Shown here piece after piece: positions 51,027 through 60,562 of a stretch of 64,000 nucleotides of DNA. This DNA comes from Trebonia kvetii (GTDB taxonomy: Bacteria; Actinomycetota; Actinomycetes; Streptosporangiales; Streptosporangiaceae), in the NCBI RefSeq assembly GCF_007827045.1, contig NZ_RPFW01000004.1:186001-250000 (forward strand). The letters are read 5' to 3'. Each line of letters starts with the position of its first letter. Within the stretch, counting starts at the first letter, position 1. The notes under the pieces were generated by a model that searched no databases, was not told where the DNA came from, and was given only the letters and a program-made list of their open reading frames with translations. A program made the position numbers and the translations under genes.

Positions 51027-54000
51027 GTGGTCGCGGGAATCGCGCAGGACGCGCCTGCCGGGCAGACGGTGCGGGTCAGGCTGCTTGGCCCTTTTACCGT
51101 CACGGCGGGCGACCGGGTCGCCGGCTCGTGGACGAGGCCTAGCGCGCGGCGGCTGTGCGAGCTCCTCCTTGTTACGCCAGGCCGGCGTATGACCCGCGAT
51201 CTCGCCTGCGAGGAGCTGTTCCCGCGGCTGGCGCCGCGCGCTGCCGCCCGCTCGCTGTCCAAGGCGCTGTCCATGGCCCGCGCCGCGCTGGCCGAGCTCG
51301 GAGAGCCGGGCGCTTCGCTGCTCCGCGCGGACCTGACGCACGTCTGGCTGTCGCCCGAGCTGGAGGTCGACGCCGACCTCCAGGCGACCGCGGTGCGCGC
51401 CGGCCTTGCCCTCGGGCCGGGCCTTGAGCGGGACGACGTGCTGTCCGCGGCGCTAGCACAAGACGACGAGCTGCTATCCGACGAGCCGTACGCTGAGTGG
51501 GCCGACCGGGCGCGGGACCGGCTGGACGGGCTGCGCCAGGAGGGCCGCCTTGTGCTGGCGCGCGACCGGGCCAAGGGAGCGGGCCGCGGCGCGCCCGATG
51601 ACGTGACGGCGGCCTGGCTCGCCGTCCTCGACCACGACCCTGCCTGTGAGGAGGCCGCCGCCGCGTTGATCCGCGGCTACCTCGGCGCCGGCCGGCCCGA
51701 GCAGGCCGCCCGGGTCTTCGAGCGCAGCCGCGCGGCACTCGAAGAGCTCGGCCTGCGGATTTCCCCGTCACTCGAACGGGTCTACGCGGCGGCGGACGCC
51801 AGAAGGCTCCCCTCCCCGGCGCCGCCAGCGCCGTCCGCCGAACCCGCGCCGCCGACGTGGCCCGCCGCCGCGCAATCCGCGCACGCGACGCAAGGCGCGC
51901 AGGCGACGCAAGGCGCGCACGCCGCGCACCGGGCAGGACCGTTCGGCCCCGGTCCCGTGCCCGAGCCGCCCGGCTTCGCCGCCCCGCCCGGCCCCGCCGC
52001 AACGTACGGCTCCGCGACGAACAGTCCCGCCGCGACGAGCGGCCCCGCGACCAGCGGCGCCGCCGTGTCGAGCGGCCACCCTGCGCGTCACGAGCCGCCG
52101 CGCGTGCCCCGTGAGGAGCGCCGGCTGGTCACCATGCTGTTCGCCGAGGTGGCCGCCCCGGCCGGCCTCGCCGCACGGCTCGGCCTAGAGGCGCTACGGG
52201 ACCACGTCGGTGCGTCGCTCGCGGCGGTAATCGCCGAGGTCGAGGCGCTCGGCGGCACCGTCAGCTCGGTGTCCGGCCGCGGTTTGCAGGCCATGTTCGG
52301 CGCACCTGAGACGCATGAGGACGACCCGGAACGGGCGGTCCGCGCCGCCTACCGCGCGCTGTCGGCGACGGCGGCGAGCGTGCCCGCGCTGGCACTGGCC
52401 CCGGCGGTCGGCGGCGGTGCCGCCGACGGCTCCTGGCCGGACTCCGGCGAGGCGACGGGACCGACGCTGCGGATCGGCGTCGAGTCGGGTCCCGCCCTCG
52501 TGGGACCGATCGGCGGCGGTGCGAAGGTCGAATACGCTGCGCTTGGCGACGTCGTCAGCGTGGCGGCGGCGCTTCAATCCGCGGCACGCCCAGGCGCGGT
52601 GCTCGTCGGCCGGGCGACCAGGGCGGTGACCGCGCACCTGTTCAGCTGGGGGGAGACCGAGGAGGTGGCGGTCGCGCCTGGCGCGCCGCCGCTCGCGGCC
52701 GCCTACCTGGACGCGCCGCTTGCCAGGGCGGCGGACCGGCGGCCCAGGCTCGGCGGGCGCGCGCCGCTTATCGGCCGCCAGGCCGAGCTGCGCCTGCTCG
52801 ACAACGCGCTGCGCGAGGCTGTCGCGGGCCGCGGCCGCGTCGTGCTGCTGACCGGCGAACCGGGACTCGGCAAGACCCGCCTGGTCCAGGAGTCCCGCGG
52901 CCGGTTCATCGGCTGGGTCGGCGCGGGCACCGGCAGGCGCCCGCTGTGGCTCGAGGGCCGCGCCCCCTCCTACGCCTCCGCGACGCCGTACAGCCTGTTC
53001 CGCCACCTGATCGCGAGCTGGATCGGCATCGCACTCGACCAGCCGCCCGCGCAGATCCGTGCTGCCCTGGCCGACGCGCTGCAGCACCTGATGGGCAACA
53101 CGAACCTGCTCGCGCCGCTCAGCCACCTAATGGGCCTCCCGCCGGCCGAGCCTGGCATCGCGGCATCGCGGAACCGCGGCAGGGACGGCGGCCGGGACGG
53201 CGGCCACGTCAGCGCGGAGCAGCAGCGGGGCCAGGCGTTCGCCGCGGTCCGTGCCCTCGTGGCGAGGTTCACCGCCATGGCGCCGACGGTGCTCGTCCTT
53301 GAGGACCTGCACTGGGCGGACCCGACCTCGCTGCGCCTCGCCGTCGAGCTCGCGGACCTGGCGGTCAGCCGCCCGCTGCTGCTTCTCGCGACGAGCAGGC
53401 CGGGCGACGGCCCCGCGGCCGGCACGCTGACCGCGCTCGCCGCGCGTCCCGCGGAGCAGACCGCGACGCGGACCGGGACCCGCACCGCGCAGCGGGCCAC
53501 GCCGCCGGCGCTGGCGATCCGGCTGCGCCCGCTCGGCGAGGCGGACGCGGTGACGCTCGCCCGGTCGCTGATCGGGCAGGTCAGCGGTCCCGAGGTGCTC
53601 GCCGCCGCGCTGGCGAGCGCCGAGGGCAACCCGCTGTTCCTCGAGGAGCGGCTGGCCGAGATGCTGGAAACCGGGGCGCTCGTCAGGCAGGACGGCACCT
53701 GGGAGCTGAGCGAGTCGGCGGAGTCGCCGCTTCCGCAGGTGCTCGAACGGCTGGTGCGGTCTCGCCTTGACCGGCTCAGCCCGGCGGCGGGCGACGCGAT
53801 CCGCGCCGCCGCTGTCCTCGGCGCCGAGTTCACCACGAACTGGCTCGCGGGGACGCTCGGCACGGGGCCGGCCGCGCTCGCCGGAGTCCTCGCCGAACTG
53901 TCCGCGAGCGACCTGGTGCACCGCGAGCCGCACGATCGCCCGAGCTCGGTCTACCGGTTCCGGCACGCGCTGATCCAGGAGGCGACCTACCTGGCGCTGC

Positions 54001-55421
54001 TGCGGACCGAGCGCCGTGACCTGCATGGCAGGGCCGCCCGGGCGCTCGAGGCCGTGAAGGGGGACAGGCTCACCGAGCTCGCCGCGGTGATCGGCCGTCA
54101 CTACGCGAGCGCCGAGGATGCCGGCCGCGCCGTGCACTACCTCGAACTGGCCGGCGACCACGCCAGGGAGGCGTTCGCCAACGACGAGGCGATCGCAGCG
54201 TTCCGCGAGGCCCTGGCGGTGACGGAACGGTACGCGGCCGGGCCCCCGGCGAGAATTCCCGACGGCGCGGGGCCGCCGGACGCCGTTCGGCTGCACGCCA
54301 AGCTCGCCGCCGTGCTGTGGCGGACGGCACATCGCGACGAGGCGAGGAGCGCGTTCCAGTCGGCGCTGCGCATCGCCGACGCGGGCCCGCACCCGCTCGA
54401 CCGGCTGCTGCGGGCGCGCCTTCGGATCAGGCTCGGTCGCCTGGAACTCGCCGAGCTCAGCTACGACGCGGCCGAGGCGGAGTTCACCGCGGCCGAGGCG
54501 CTGCTCGGCGGCGATGCCATGCGGCCGGACGCCGGCCCCGAGCAGGTCGACCTGTGGCTCGAACTCATGCTTGACGGCCGCGCCGACATGTACGTGATGC
54601 GCCTCGATCCCGACCCGGCGCTCGCCGTTCTCGAGCAGGCACGGCCGCTTGTCGAGGCCAGCGGCGCCCCGCCGCGAAAGACGATCTTCTACCGGCTGTG
54701 CACGCTGCAGAAGCTGCTGCGGAACCGGCTGCGTGTCGAGGACGAGGACATCGCGAACCTGCGCGCCAGCATCGAGGCGGCCGACCACGCGGGCGAGGAC
54801 AGAGACAAGGACGTGGGCTACGCCACCCACTTCCTCGGCTGGGCGCTGTGGCTGCGCGGCGACCTGGCTGAGGCGGCCGAGCAACTGACCAGGGCGGTGC
54901 GCCTGGCGGAGCGGATCGGCGAGTCGCACCTGCGCGACTTCGCGTTGCTGTCCCTCACGCTGACCGCGCTGCGCCGCCGCGACACGCGCGCGGTGCGCAC
55001 CCTGCTGTCCAGGACCTTCAAGGCGGCGGAGGAAGTCGGCGGCGAGACCAGCCGGCTGACCGGGGGCATGGCCGTCGCGATCTGGCTCGCCTGGCAAGAC
55101 GGCCGCCCGGATGAGGTGATCAGGCGCGCCGCCGAGCTCGGGGCGGCGCGGCTGACCACGCTCGGCTCAGGTGCGATGTACCGGTGGGTGTACCTGTTCC
55201 CGCTGCTCGCCGCCCACCTCGCGGCCGGCGAGACCGCCGCGGCCGTCGCGGCCGCCAGGCAGATCACCGACCCGTCGCAGCAGTGGCTGCCCGACGACCT
55301 GACGGCCGCCCTTTCCGTCGCAGTGGAGTCCTGGGGCTCCGACGGCCCCGACGACCCGGACGAGACGGCGCGCCTGCTCGACGACGCGCTCATCCTCGCC
55401 GCCGCCCACGGCTACTTCTAG
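51027..55421 (+). CDS. BTAD/AAA giant transcriptional regulator with cyclase-like domain and TPR region
   Basis: A 1464-residue protein from a GTG at 51027. Residues about 15-100 are an OmpR-like DNA-binding domain and 110-260 a BTAD (AALIRGYLGAGRPEQAARVF). A Pro/Ala/Gln-rich linker with ATQGA/PATSG repeats leads to a class III cyclase-like domain (about 370-560). There RRLVTMLFAEVAAP and SGRGLQAMFGAP replace the FAD and GDG motifs, so the metal Asp residues are lost. The STAND ATPase follows: Walker A LLTGEPGLGKTRLV near 607 and Walker B LVLEDLHWADP near 755. The rest (about 950-1464) is TPR-like. It is an AfsR/SARP-type activator candidate for secondary metabolism or development; target unknown. 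Confidence 0.88.
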   Translation: MVAGIAQDAPAGQTVRVRLLGPFTVTAGDRVAGSWTRPSARRLCELLLVTPGRRMTRDLACEELFPRLAPRAAARSLSKALSMARAALAELGEPGASLLRADLTHVWLSPELEVDADLQATAVRAGLALGPGLERDDVLSAALAQDDELLSDEPYAEWADRARDRLDGLRQEGRLVLARDRAKGAGRGAPDDVTAAWLAVLDHDPACEEAAAALIRGYLGAGRPEQAARVFERSRAALEELGLRISPSLERVYAAADARRLPSPAPPAPSAEPAPPTWPAAAQSAHATQGAQATQGAHAAHRAGPFGPGPVPEPPGFAAPPGPAATYGSATNSPAATSGPATSGAAVSSGHPARHEPPRVPREERRLVTMLFAEVAAPAGLAARLGLEALRDHVGASLAAVIAEVEALGGTVSSVSGRGLQAMFGAPETHEDDPERAVRAAYRALSATAASVPALALAPAVGGGAADGSWPDSGEATGPTLRIGVESGPALVGPIGGGAKVEYAALGDVVSVAAALQSAARPGAVLVGRATRAVTAHLFSWGETEEVAVAPGAPPLAAAYLDAPLARAADRRPRLGGRAPLIGRQAELRLLDNALREAVAGRGRVVLLTGEPGLGKTRLVQESRGRFIGWVGAGTGRRPLWLEGRAPSYASATPYSLFRHLIASWIGIALDQPPAQIRAALADALQHLMGNTNLLAPLSHLMGLPPAEPGIAASRNRGRDGGRDGGHVSAEQQRGQAFAAVRALVARFTAMAPTVLVLEDLHWADPTSLRLAVELADLAVSRPLLLLATSRPGDGPAAGTLTALAARPAEQTATRTGTRTAQRATPPALAIRLRPLGEADAVTLARSLIGQVSGPEVLAAALASAEGNPLFLEERLAEMLETGALVRQDGTWELSESAESPLPQVLERLVRSRLDRLSPAAGDAIRAAAVLGAEFTTNWLAGTLGTGPAALAGVLAELSASDLVHREPHDRPSSVYRFRHALIQEATYLALLRTERRDLHGRAARALEAVKGDRLTELAAVIGRHYASAEDAGRAVHYLELAGDHAREAFANDEAIAAFREALAVTERYAAGPPARIPDGAGPPDAVRLHAKLAAVLWRTAHRDEARSAFQSALRIADAGPHPLDRLLRARLRIRLGRLELAELSYDAAEAEFTAAEALLGGDAMRPDAGPEQVDLWLELMLDGRADMYVMRLDPDPALAVLEQARPLVEASGAPPRKTIFYRLCTLQKLLRNRLRVEDEDIANLRASIEAADHAGEDRDKDVGYATHFLGWALWLRGDLAEAAEQLTRAVRLAERIGESHLRDFALLSLTLTALRRRDTRAVRTLLSRTFKAAEEVGGETSRLTGGMAVAIWLAWQDGRPDEVIRRAAELGAARLTTLGSGAMYRWVYLFPLLAAHLAAGETAAAVAAARQITDPSQQWLPDDLTAALSVAVESWGSDGPDDPDETARLLDDALILAAAHGYF

Positions 55422-55623
55422 TCACTGCCGGGACTTACTTCCGGCCGGCCTCGTCCGGTGCCGGAGCGGTCAAGCAAGCCGCACCGCCGCTAAATCGCAC
55501 GTTCCGTACCGGAGTGGCGACGCTTAGTGCGGCCCCTCCGGAGTCACACTCTGTAGAGTGCACACTCAGATAGCGCCCCGTGCCGGCGGTGGTTAGCCGG
55601 AAACGGAGAGGAGGCCACGCCGG

Positions 55624-56949
55624 ATGCCAAACGAAGACGTCGAGGACGCCGAGACCACAGCGGTCAACGGCGCCGCCCCCCACGGGCACGCCGTCCAGGG
55701 ACAGATCGCGCCACGAGATGTCCGGGGATACGCGGGATCGGACTACCGGCGTCTCCTCGATGCCGCCCGCAAGTCGCTCGAGCGGACGGGCGGCGACCTG
55801 ACCCGCACCGTCACGGTGAAGACGCCCGACGACAAGGAGCGCCGGGCGATCATCGGGATCACCGGCCAGTACCGGCCAGAGGGAGTCAGCGTGCTCGCCG
55901 TGCGCCTCGCCGACCTGGATCACGCCATCCGCGAAGCCTCCGGCCACGGCCTCATCGAGCTGCTCGAACGGCTCGGCCCGGCGTTGCGGGACCGCCCGGC
56001 GGAACGGCAGCGGCTGGCCGACGGACGCGAAGCCACAACCCGTTCGGTGGAAAAGTCTTTCCTCGGCGAGCGGGACTGGTTCAAGGCGTGGCTCGCCGGG
56101 CTCGCCGCCGACGGGTCGCTGACCAAGCTGGTCAACACCGGCGACGCGGCCCAGCTGCGGCAGGCGGCGCGGGTGCTCGAATGGATCGAGCAGCGCCTCG
56201 AGCTGAAGGCGGCGCCGGCGCAGCTGGCGGAGCTCGCGGCGACGATCACCGGCGACACCAAGGCGCTCGGCCAGGGCACCGCGCTCGCCACGCTGGTGCT
56301 GCGGGCGCTCGCGTTCCGCCAGGGGGCGTCGCGCCCGCGGACCACCGAGGAGCGGCGCGACCTGTGGGACCAGTGCGGCATCGTCGTGGACGACCTGGCC
56401 AGCCGGGTCCTGGTGCTGAACCTGCCGGCCGAGGGGCGCGGCCTGGGGGAGTGGCTCACCTCGGCGAGCACGTACGGCATTCCGTTCTACATCACCCTGC
56501 ACCAGCTGGTCACCATGCCGCTCGCCATCCAGGCCGGTGTGATCGTGCACGCCTGCGAGAACCCGGCCGTGCTGCGCCGCGCCGCCGGGGACCTGGGCCC
56601 CGCCGCCCGGCCGCTGATCTGCACCGAGGGACAGCCGTCGACGGCCTTTCACCGGCTGGCGGCCGCGATCACCAGTGCGGACGGCGCGCTGCGCTACCAC
56701 GGCGACTTCGACTGGCCAGGCGTCGGCATCGCCGCGAGCATCATCGACAGGCACCACGCGACGCCCTGGCGGTTCGCCGCCCCCGACTACGAGGCGGCGA
56801 TCAAGGCCGACGCCGACCACGTGCGGCTGGCGGGAAGCGGTCGGCCGACCCCGTGGGATCCAGGGCTCGAGGAGACCATGACCGTGCACGGCCGCGCAGT
56901 GTACGAGGAAGCCGTCGCCGCGACCCTTGTCGCCGACCTCAAATCATGA
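55624..56949 (+). CDS. TIGR02679/DUF2399 protein, orphan JetD-like (Wadjet) nuclease subunit
   Basis: A 441-residue protein with the N-terminal DUF3323-like part and a C-terminal DUF2399 Toprim-type domain. The key motifs VHACENPAVLRRAA (about 308), CTEGQPSTAFHRL (about 336) and YHGDFDWPGVGIA (about 358) retain the Glu and DxD residues expected of Toprim catalysis. Homologues are the fourth gene (JetD) of type II Wadjet-like clusters, where they cut plasmid DNA held by a JetABC SMC complex. No JetA (DUF2397), JetB (DUF2398) or JetC (TIGR02680) gene is present within 8 kb upstream or downstream. ATG 55624 follows GGAGAGGAGG. Confidence 0.8.
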   Translation: MPNEDVEDAETTAVNGAAPHGHAVQGQIAPRDVRGYAGSDYRRLLDAARKSLERTGGDLTRTVTVKTPDDKERRAIIGITGQYRPEGVSVLAVRLADLDHAIREASGHGLIELLERLGPALRDRPAERQRLADGREATTRSVEKSFLGERDWFKAWLAGLAADGSLTKLVNTGDAAQLRQAARVLEWIEQRLELKAAPAQLAELAATITGDTKALGQGTALATLVLRALAFRQGASRPRTTEERRDLWDQCGIVVDDLASRVLVLNLPAEGRGLGEWLTSASTYGIPFYITLHQLVTMPLAIQAGVIVHACENPAVLRRAAGDLGPAARPLICTEGQPSTAFHRLAAAITSADGALRYHGDFDWPGVGIAASIIDRHHATPWRFAAPDYEAAIKADADHVRLAGSGRPTPWDPGLEETMTVHGRAVYEEAVAATLVADLKS

Positions 56950-57000
56950 ACCCCGAATCCGGGGTGGTCGAATGCACGTGCAATCCGTAGCATCATCCGT

Positions 57001-57783
57001 GTGCACGGGGGGTTCGATCCGCACACGCCATCAAGCGCGCGGATTTATGACTATTTGCTCGGCGGCAAGGACAGCTTTGCCGTCGACCGGTCCGTCGCTG
57101 ACGAACTGATCATGATCTTCCCGGAGCTCGCGGAACTCGTCGCGGAGAACCGGCAATTCGTCGCGCGCGCGTCCGCGTGGGCGGCGCGCCGGGGCATCCG
57201 CCAGTTCCTCGACCTAGGCTGCGGCATGCCGGCCGAGCCGACCACGCACGACGTCGTGCAGGCAGTCGACGCCGCCGCCAAGGTGGTCTACGTCGACTGC
57301 GACCGGGTGACGATCTCGCACCTGAGGGCGCTGTCCGAGCACGGTCACGAGGGCGTCGTTTCCGTCGTCGAAGCCGATGTGCGCGACGTGGCAGGAGTGC
57401 TCAAGTACGTGTCGGGCAGCCTCGACCTCAGCCAGCCGGCCTGCGTGATCCTTGGCTGCCTGCTGCACCTGTTCCCCGCGGCCGAGGCACGGGCCGTGGT
57501 CGCGGGCTACATCGCAGCTCTTGTCCCCGGCAGCTACCTGATCCTGTCGCTCGGCCGCGGTGACGGCCCGCGCGCCGTCGGGTTCTTCCGCGCGTACTCG
57601 AACTGGGCCGGACCGGTGTACAACCACTCGGCCGCCGATGCCGCCAGCTTCTTCGGCTCGCTGCCGCTGATGCCACCCGGCCTGGTGGACGCCAGGGAAT
57701 GGCGGCCCGACGTCCCGCTGTCCGAGCCCGTGCCGCCGCGCGACGGCGAGACGCTGGCCGGCGTCGCCCTGGTGACCAGGTGA
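57001..57783 (+). CDS. SAM-dependent methyltransferase, SAV2177/PF04672 type (copy 1)
   Basis: A 260-residue member of the large actinomycete PF04672 family. Motifs: HTPSSARIYDYLLGGKDSF at the start, QFLDLGCGMPAEPTTHDVVQ (SAM loop), VVYVDCDRVTISHLRAL, and DLSQPACVILGCLLHLFP. GTG 57001. Family members are often adjacent to Xre regulators, as here (gene at 57802), and have no established substrate. A second copy lies at 60563. Confidence 0.9.
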   Translation: MHGGFDPHTPSSARIYDYLLGGKDSFAVDRSVADELIMIFPELAELVAENRQFVARASAWAARRGIRQFLDLGCGMPAEPTTHDVVQAVDAAAKVVYVDCDRVTISHLRALSEHGHEGVVSVVEADVRDVAGVLKYVSGSLDLSQPACVILGCLLHLFPAAEARAVVAGYIAALVPGSYLILSLGRGDGPRAVGFFRAYSNWAGPVYNHSAADAASFFGSLPLMPPGLVDAREWRPDVPLSEPVPPRDGETLAGVALVTR

Positions 57784-57801
57784 CCAGCTAGGGTCGGTGC
57801 C

Positions 57802-58386
57802 ATGCGTCCCCTGCTCCCGTCCCCGTCGAACGAGCGGCTGCGGATCGGTGCGCGGCTGCGGGCGGGGCGCCAGGCGCAGGGCATGACGATGGACCAGCTG
57901 GCCGAGGCGACCGGGCTGACCAAGGGGTTCATCAGCCGGGTCGAGCGCGACGTCACTTCGCCAAGCGTCACGACGCTTGTGAGCCTGTGCGAGGTGCTGT
58001 CTATCCCGGTGGGGTCGCTGTTCGAGAGCCCCGCGCACGAGGTTGTCACGCTGACGGCCGCACCGCTGATCAACATGGGCGGCAGCGGCGCGACCGAGCG
58101 GATGCTGACGCCGCGCTCAGAGTCCCGGCTCCAGCTGATCAGGTCACGGCTCGCGGCCGGCGCCACCGGGGGAGCGGAGCTGTACACGGTCAACGGCGAC
58201 GTGGAGGCCGTTCACGTGCTGTCCGGCGCGATCACCGTGACGTTCGAGAACGAGACGAAGGCCCTCGCCGCCGGCGACACGGTCACCTTCTCCGGCCGCG
58301 AGCCGCACACCTGGCGCAATGCCAGCGAGGGGCCGAGTGAGGTGCTCTGGGTCATCGCGCCCGCGCCGTGGAGCGGCTCGCACTAA
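57802..58386 (+). CDS. Xre-family regulator with C-terminal cupin
   Basis: A 194-residue protein. The helix-turn-helix (GMTMDQLAEATGLTKGFISR, VERDVTSPSVTTL) is joined to a cupin sensor domain (GAELYTVNGDVEAVHVLSGA, then GDTVTF and EPHTWRNASEGP with metal-type His). This is the PuuR/amine-pathway type of regulator architecture; the effector is unknown. It begins 18 bp after the methyltransferase stop and may form an operon with it. Confidence 0.88.
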   Translation: MRPLLPSPSNERLRIGARLRAGRQAQGMTMDQLAEATGLTKGFISRVERDVTSPSVTTLVSLCEVLSIPVGSLFESPAHEVVTLTAAPLINMGGSGATERMLTPRSESRLQLIRSRLAAGATGGAELYTVNGDVEAVHVLSGAITVTFENETKALAAGDTVTFSGREPHTWRNASEGPSEVLWVIAPAPWSGSH

Positions 58387-58445
58387 CCGCGCCACGCCGG
58401 TTCATAATCAGACGCTTTTTACTGCCAGCGGTGTATTTTCATCCT

Positions 58446-59315
58446 ATGGGCGAACAGCAGGAAGTGATCGCGGAACTGCGGGCGGGCGGCGTGCTGGCCG
58501 GCATCCGCTGGGCCTACGAGTCGGCCGTCCGCCGCTCGCTCGAGTCCTTCTGCGAGGACGACGGGCACGACCACGCGTGGCTTGGCATGACGCGGTTCAC
58601 CCTGTTCCGCGACCGGCTTGACCGCGTGTTCTCCTGCGAGCGGTACGCCGTGTCCATCGACGACGGCACGAGGGACGCGGACGTGCTGTACGCCGAGCTG
58701 TCTGAGCACGACCTGACGACGATGCCGCGGATCGCGCCCGGCCACGTCACCCGCACCGACCTGTACGGCAGCGCGGGCTGGACGTACGGCGACCGGCGGT
58801 TCCTGCTCGCGGCGGGCGAGTTCGGCAGGCTGCGCACCCTGCCCTGGTCCGAGCGGTCGACCACCAAGCAGATCGTCGCCATGCAGGTCAGCCCGGACCC
58901 GCATCCGCGGCAGCCGTCCCTCTTCGAAGAGGTGCCCGCGGACGGGTCAACGCCGTTCGACGAACTGCTGCGCGCCGCGCAGCGCCACCTCGACCCGGTC
59001 ACCTACATGGTCGCGCACAGCCTTGACGCGACCACGGGCGATGCCGAGCTGCTCTTCGGCCGCCCGAAGCTAAACGTCCGCGGCGACCCCGCCTGGCACT
59101 GGCACGAGGACTTGCTCGCCATCCCGCTGGCCGGCACCGGCGAACCCGGCGCTGCCGAACCCGGCTCAGCGGACTCCGGCTCAGGCGACCCAGGCACAGC
59201 CGACCTTGGCGCACCGGCCGAGGCTCGCCACCAGGACCCGGGCGCCTCGGCGGTCCCCGACGCCGCCGTCCGCCTCCGCGTGGTCAAGGGCGAACGACTC
59301 CGTGATTCCGGCTGA
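58446..59315 (+). CDS. Protein of unknown function paired with Xre-ImmA/IrrE gene
   Basis: About 289 residues from ATG 58446 (MGEQQEVIAELRAGGVLAGI). The N-terminal 200 residues look globular (WLGMTRFTLFRDRLDRVFSC, TDLYGSAGWTYGDRRFLLAA, TKQIVAMQVSPDPHPRQPSL). The last about 70 are a low-complexity GEPG/AEPG/SADSG tail. No family is recognised. It overlaps the downstream Xre-ImmA gene by 14 bp, so the products are probably stoichiometric partners, possibly toxin and antitoxin or substrate and protease. Confidence 0.7.
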   Translation: MGEQQEVIAELRAGGVLAGIRWAYESAVRRSLESFCEDDGHDHAWLGMTRFTLFRDRLDRVFSCERYAVSIDDGTRDADVLYAELSEHDLTTMPRIAPGHVTRTDLYGSAGWTYGDRRFLLAAGEFGRLRTLPWSERSTTKQIVAMQVSPDPHPRQPSLFEEVPADGSTPFDELLRAAQRHLDPVTYMVAHSLDATTGDAELLFGRPKLNVRGDPAWHWHEDLLAIPLAGTGEPGAAEPGSADSGSGDPGTADLGAPAEARHQDPGASAVPDAAVRLRVVKGERLRDSG

Positions 59316-60477
59316 TCCCCGCGGTGCCGGGCGCGCCGATCGCGCCGCGGATGCCGCCGCGTTCTTCGACGGCGCCCGCCTCACCCTCGCGCGCCACCTG
59401 GCGGGGCTGCGCAAGTCCGACCTGGCGGCCCTGGTCGGCATGACCCCCACCGCCGTCGCGGGCTGGGAGTCAGGCGGCAAGCGACCGACGCCCGCCACGG
59501 TGGCCAGGCTGGCGCTGAGCCTGCGCGTCGAGCCCGGGTTCTTCGCGATGCGGCCGAGCGATATCGCCGCGCTGTCCGGTCCGCCGCACTTCCGCTCGCT
59601 CCGCTCCACCACCCAGCTGGCCCGCGACCAGGCGTTCGGCTACGGGCAGCTGGCCGTCGACATCGCGGCGAGCCTGGAAAAGCACGTCGAGTACCCGGAG
59701 CCGGATCTCCCGCTCCTGCCCGTCACGCCCGAGACGGCGGCGGAAGGCGCGGACGACCTACCCGAGCAGGCCGCCCGCGAGGTGCGCCGGCGGTGGGCGA
59801 TGGCGCCCGGACCGGCTCCGCACCTGGTACGCCTGCTGGAAAACCACGGCGTGCTCGTCGTATTCAGCCCGCCGCAGACCGCGAACGTCGACGCGTACTC
59901 CTTCGACAGCAGGCTACGCCCGGTGGTCGTGCTCAACCCGGTCAAGCACGACTACTACCGGCAGCGGTTCGACGTCGCCCACGAGCTCGGCCACCTGGTG
60001 ATGCACGCCGACGCCGAGCCGGGCGGCCGGATGATCGAAGACCAGGCGAACCGGTTCGCGGCGGAGTTCCTCATGCCGCGGGCGGACATCCGCGAGCACC
60101 TGCCGACGGCGATGAACCGCGGTGCCTGGCAGGTCCTGGCCCGCCTCAAGGAACACTGGGGCACGAGCATCCAGGCGCTCCTGTACCGGGCACGCCGCCT
60201 CGGCACCCTGTCCGAGGTGAGCTACCGCAACGCGATGAACACCCTGACCAGCCGGGGCTGGCGACGCAGCGAGCCCGGCCTGATCACCGTGCTCGAGCAG
60301 CCGTCGATGCTGCCGCGGGCGCTGGAGCTGCTCGCCGCCGAGGGCGTCAGCGAGGATTCGCTCCTCGACCAGTGCCGGGTCCCCGCGGGCATCTTCCGCA
60401 CCGTCACGTCCCGCGCGCCGTCGCCGGCCGGCCCGCCCGCGCGAGATCATTCCCCCGTGGTGTCCCTGTTCGGCTAG
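59302..60477 (+). CDS. Xre-family regulator with ImmA/IrrE metallopeptidase domain
   Basis: About 391 residues from a GTG at 59302, inside the preceding gene. The helix-turn-helix at about 15-65 (LAGLRKSDLAALVGMTPTAV, AGWESGGKRPTPATVARLAL) is followed by a helical linker and a COG2856 zinc peptidase domain with HELGHLVMHAD (HExxH) near residue 227 and QANRFAAEFLMP supplying the third ligand region. The C-terminal part (about 290-391) is variable. Relatives cleave repressors or act as stress sensors or antitoxins; the partner is probably the overlapping upstream protein. Confidence 0.88.
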   Translation: MIPADPRGAGRADRAADAAAFFDGARLTLARHLAGLRKSDLAALVGMTPTAVAGWESGGKRPTPATVARLALSLRVEPGFFAMRPSDIAALSGPPHFRSLRSTTQLARDQAFGYGQLAVDIAASLEKHVEYPEPDLPLLPVTPETAAEGADDLPEQAAREVRRRWAMAPGPAPHLVRLLENHGVLVVFSPPQTANVDAYSFDSRLRPVVVLNPVKHDYYRQRFDVAHELGHLVMHADAEPGGRMIEDQANRFAAEFLMPRADIREHLPTAMNRGAWQVLARLKEHWGTSIQALLYRARRLGTLSEVSYRNAMNTLTSRGWRRSEPGLITVLEQPSMLPRALELLAAEGVSEDSLLDQCRVPAGIFRTVTSRAPSPAGPPARDHSPVVSLFG

Positions 60478-60562
60478 CACAAGCGACAGGATTATCCCGA
60501 ACGGGTTCGGCTGACTCTTACCGCAGCATTGGGCCCCGACAGCGTGATCAAACCGGCGTACC

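Noticed and set aside
53127-55097. 656-residue minus-strand open frame
   Set aside because: Antisense shadow of the BTAD regulator; no motifs.
55624-56949. Complete Wadjet locus
   Set aside because: Only the JetD-like component is present; neighbours are unrelated regulators and methyltransferases.
60498-60511. CCGAACGGGTTCGG as a hairpin terminator after the ImmA gene
   Set aside because: Six-bp arms with a 2-nt loop cannot form a stable hairpin; kept only as an instance of the dispersed motif.
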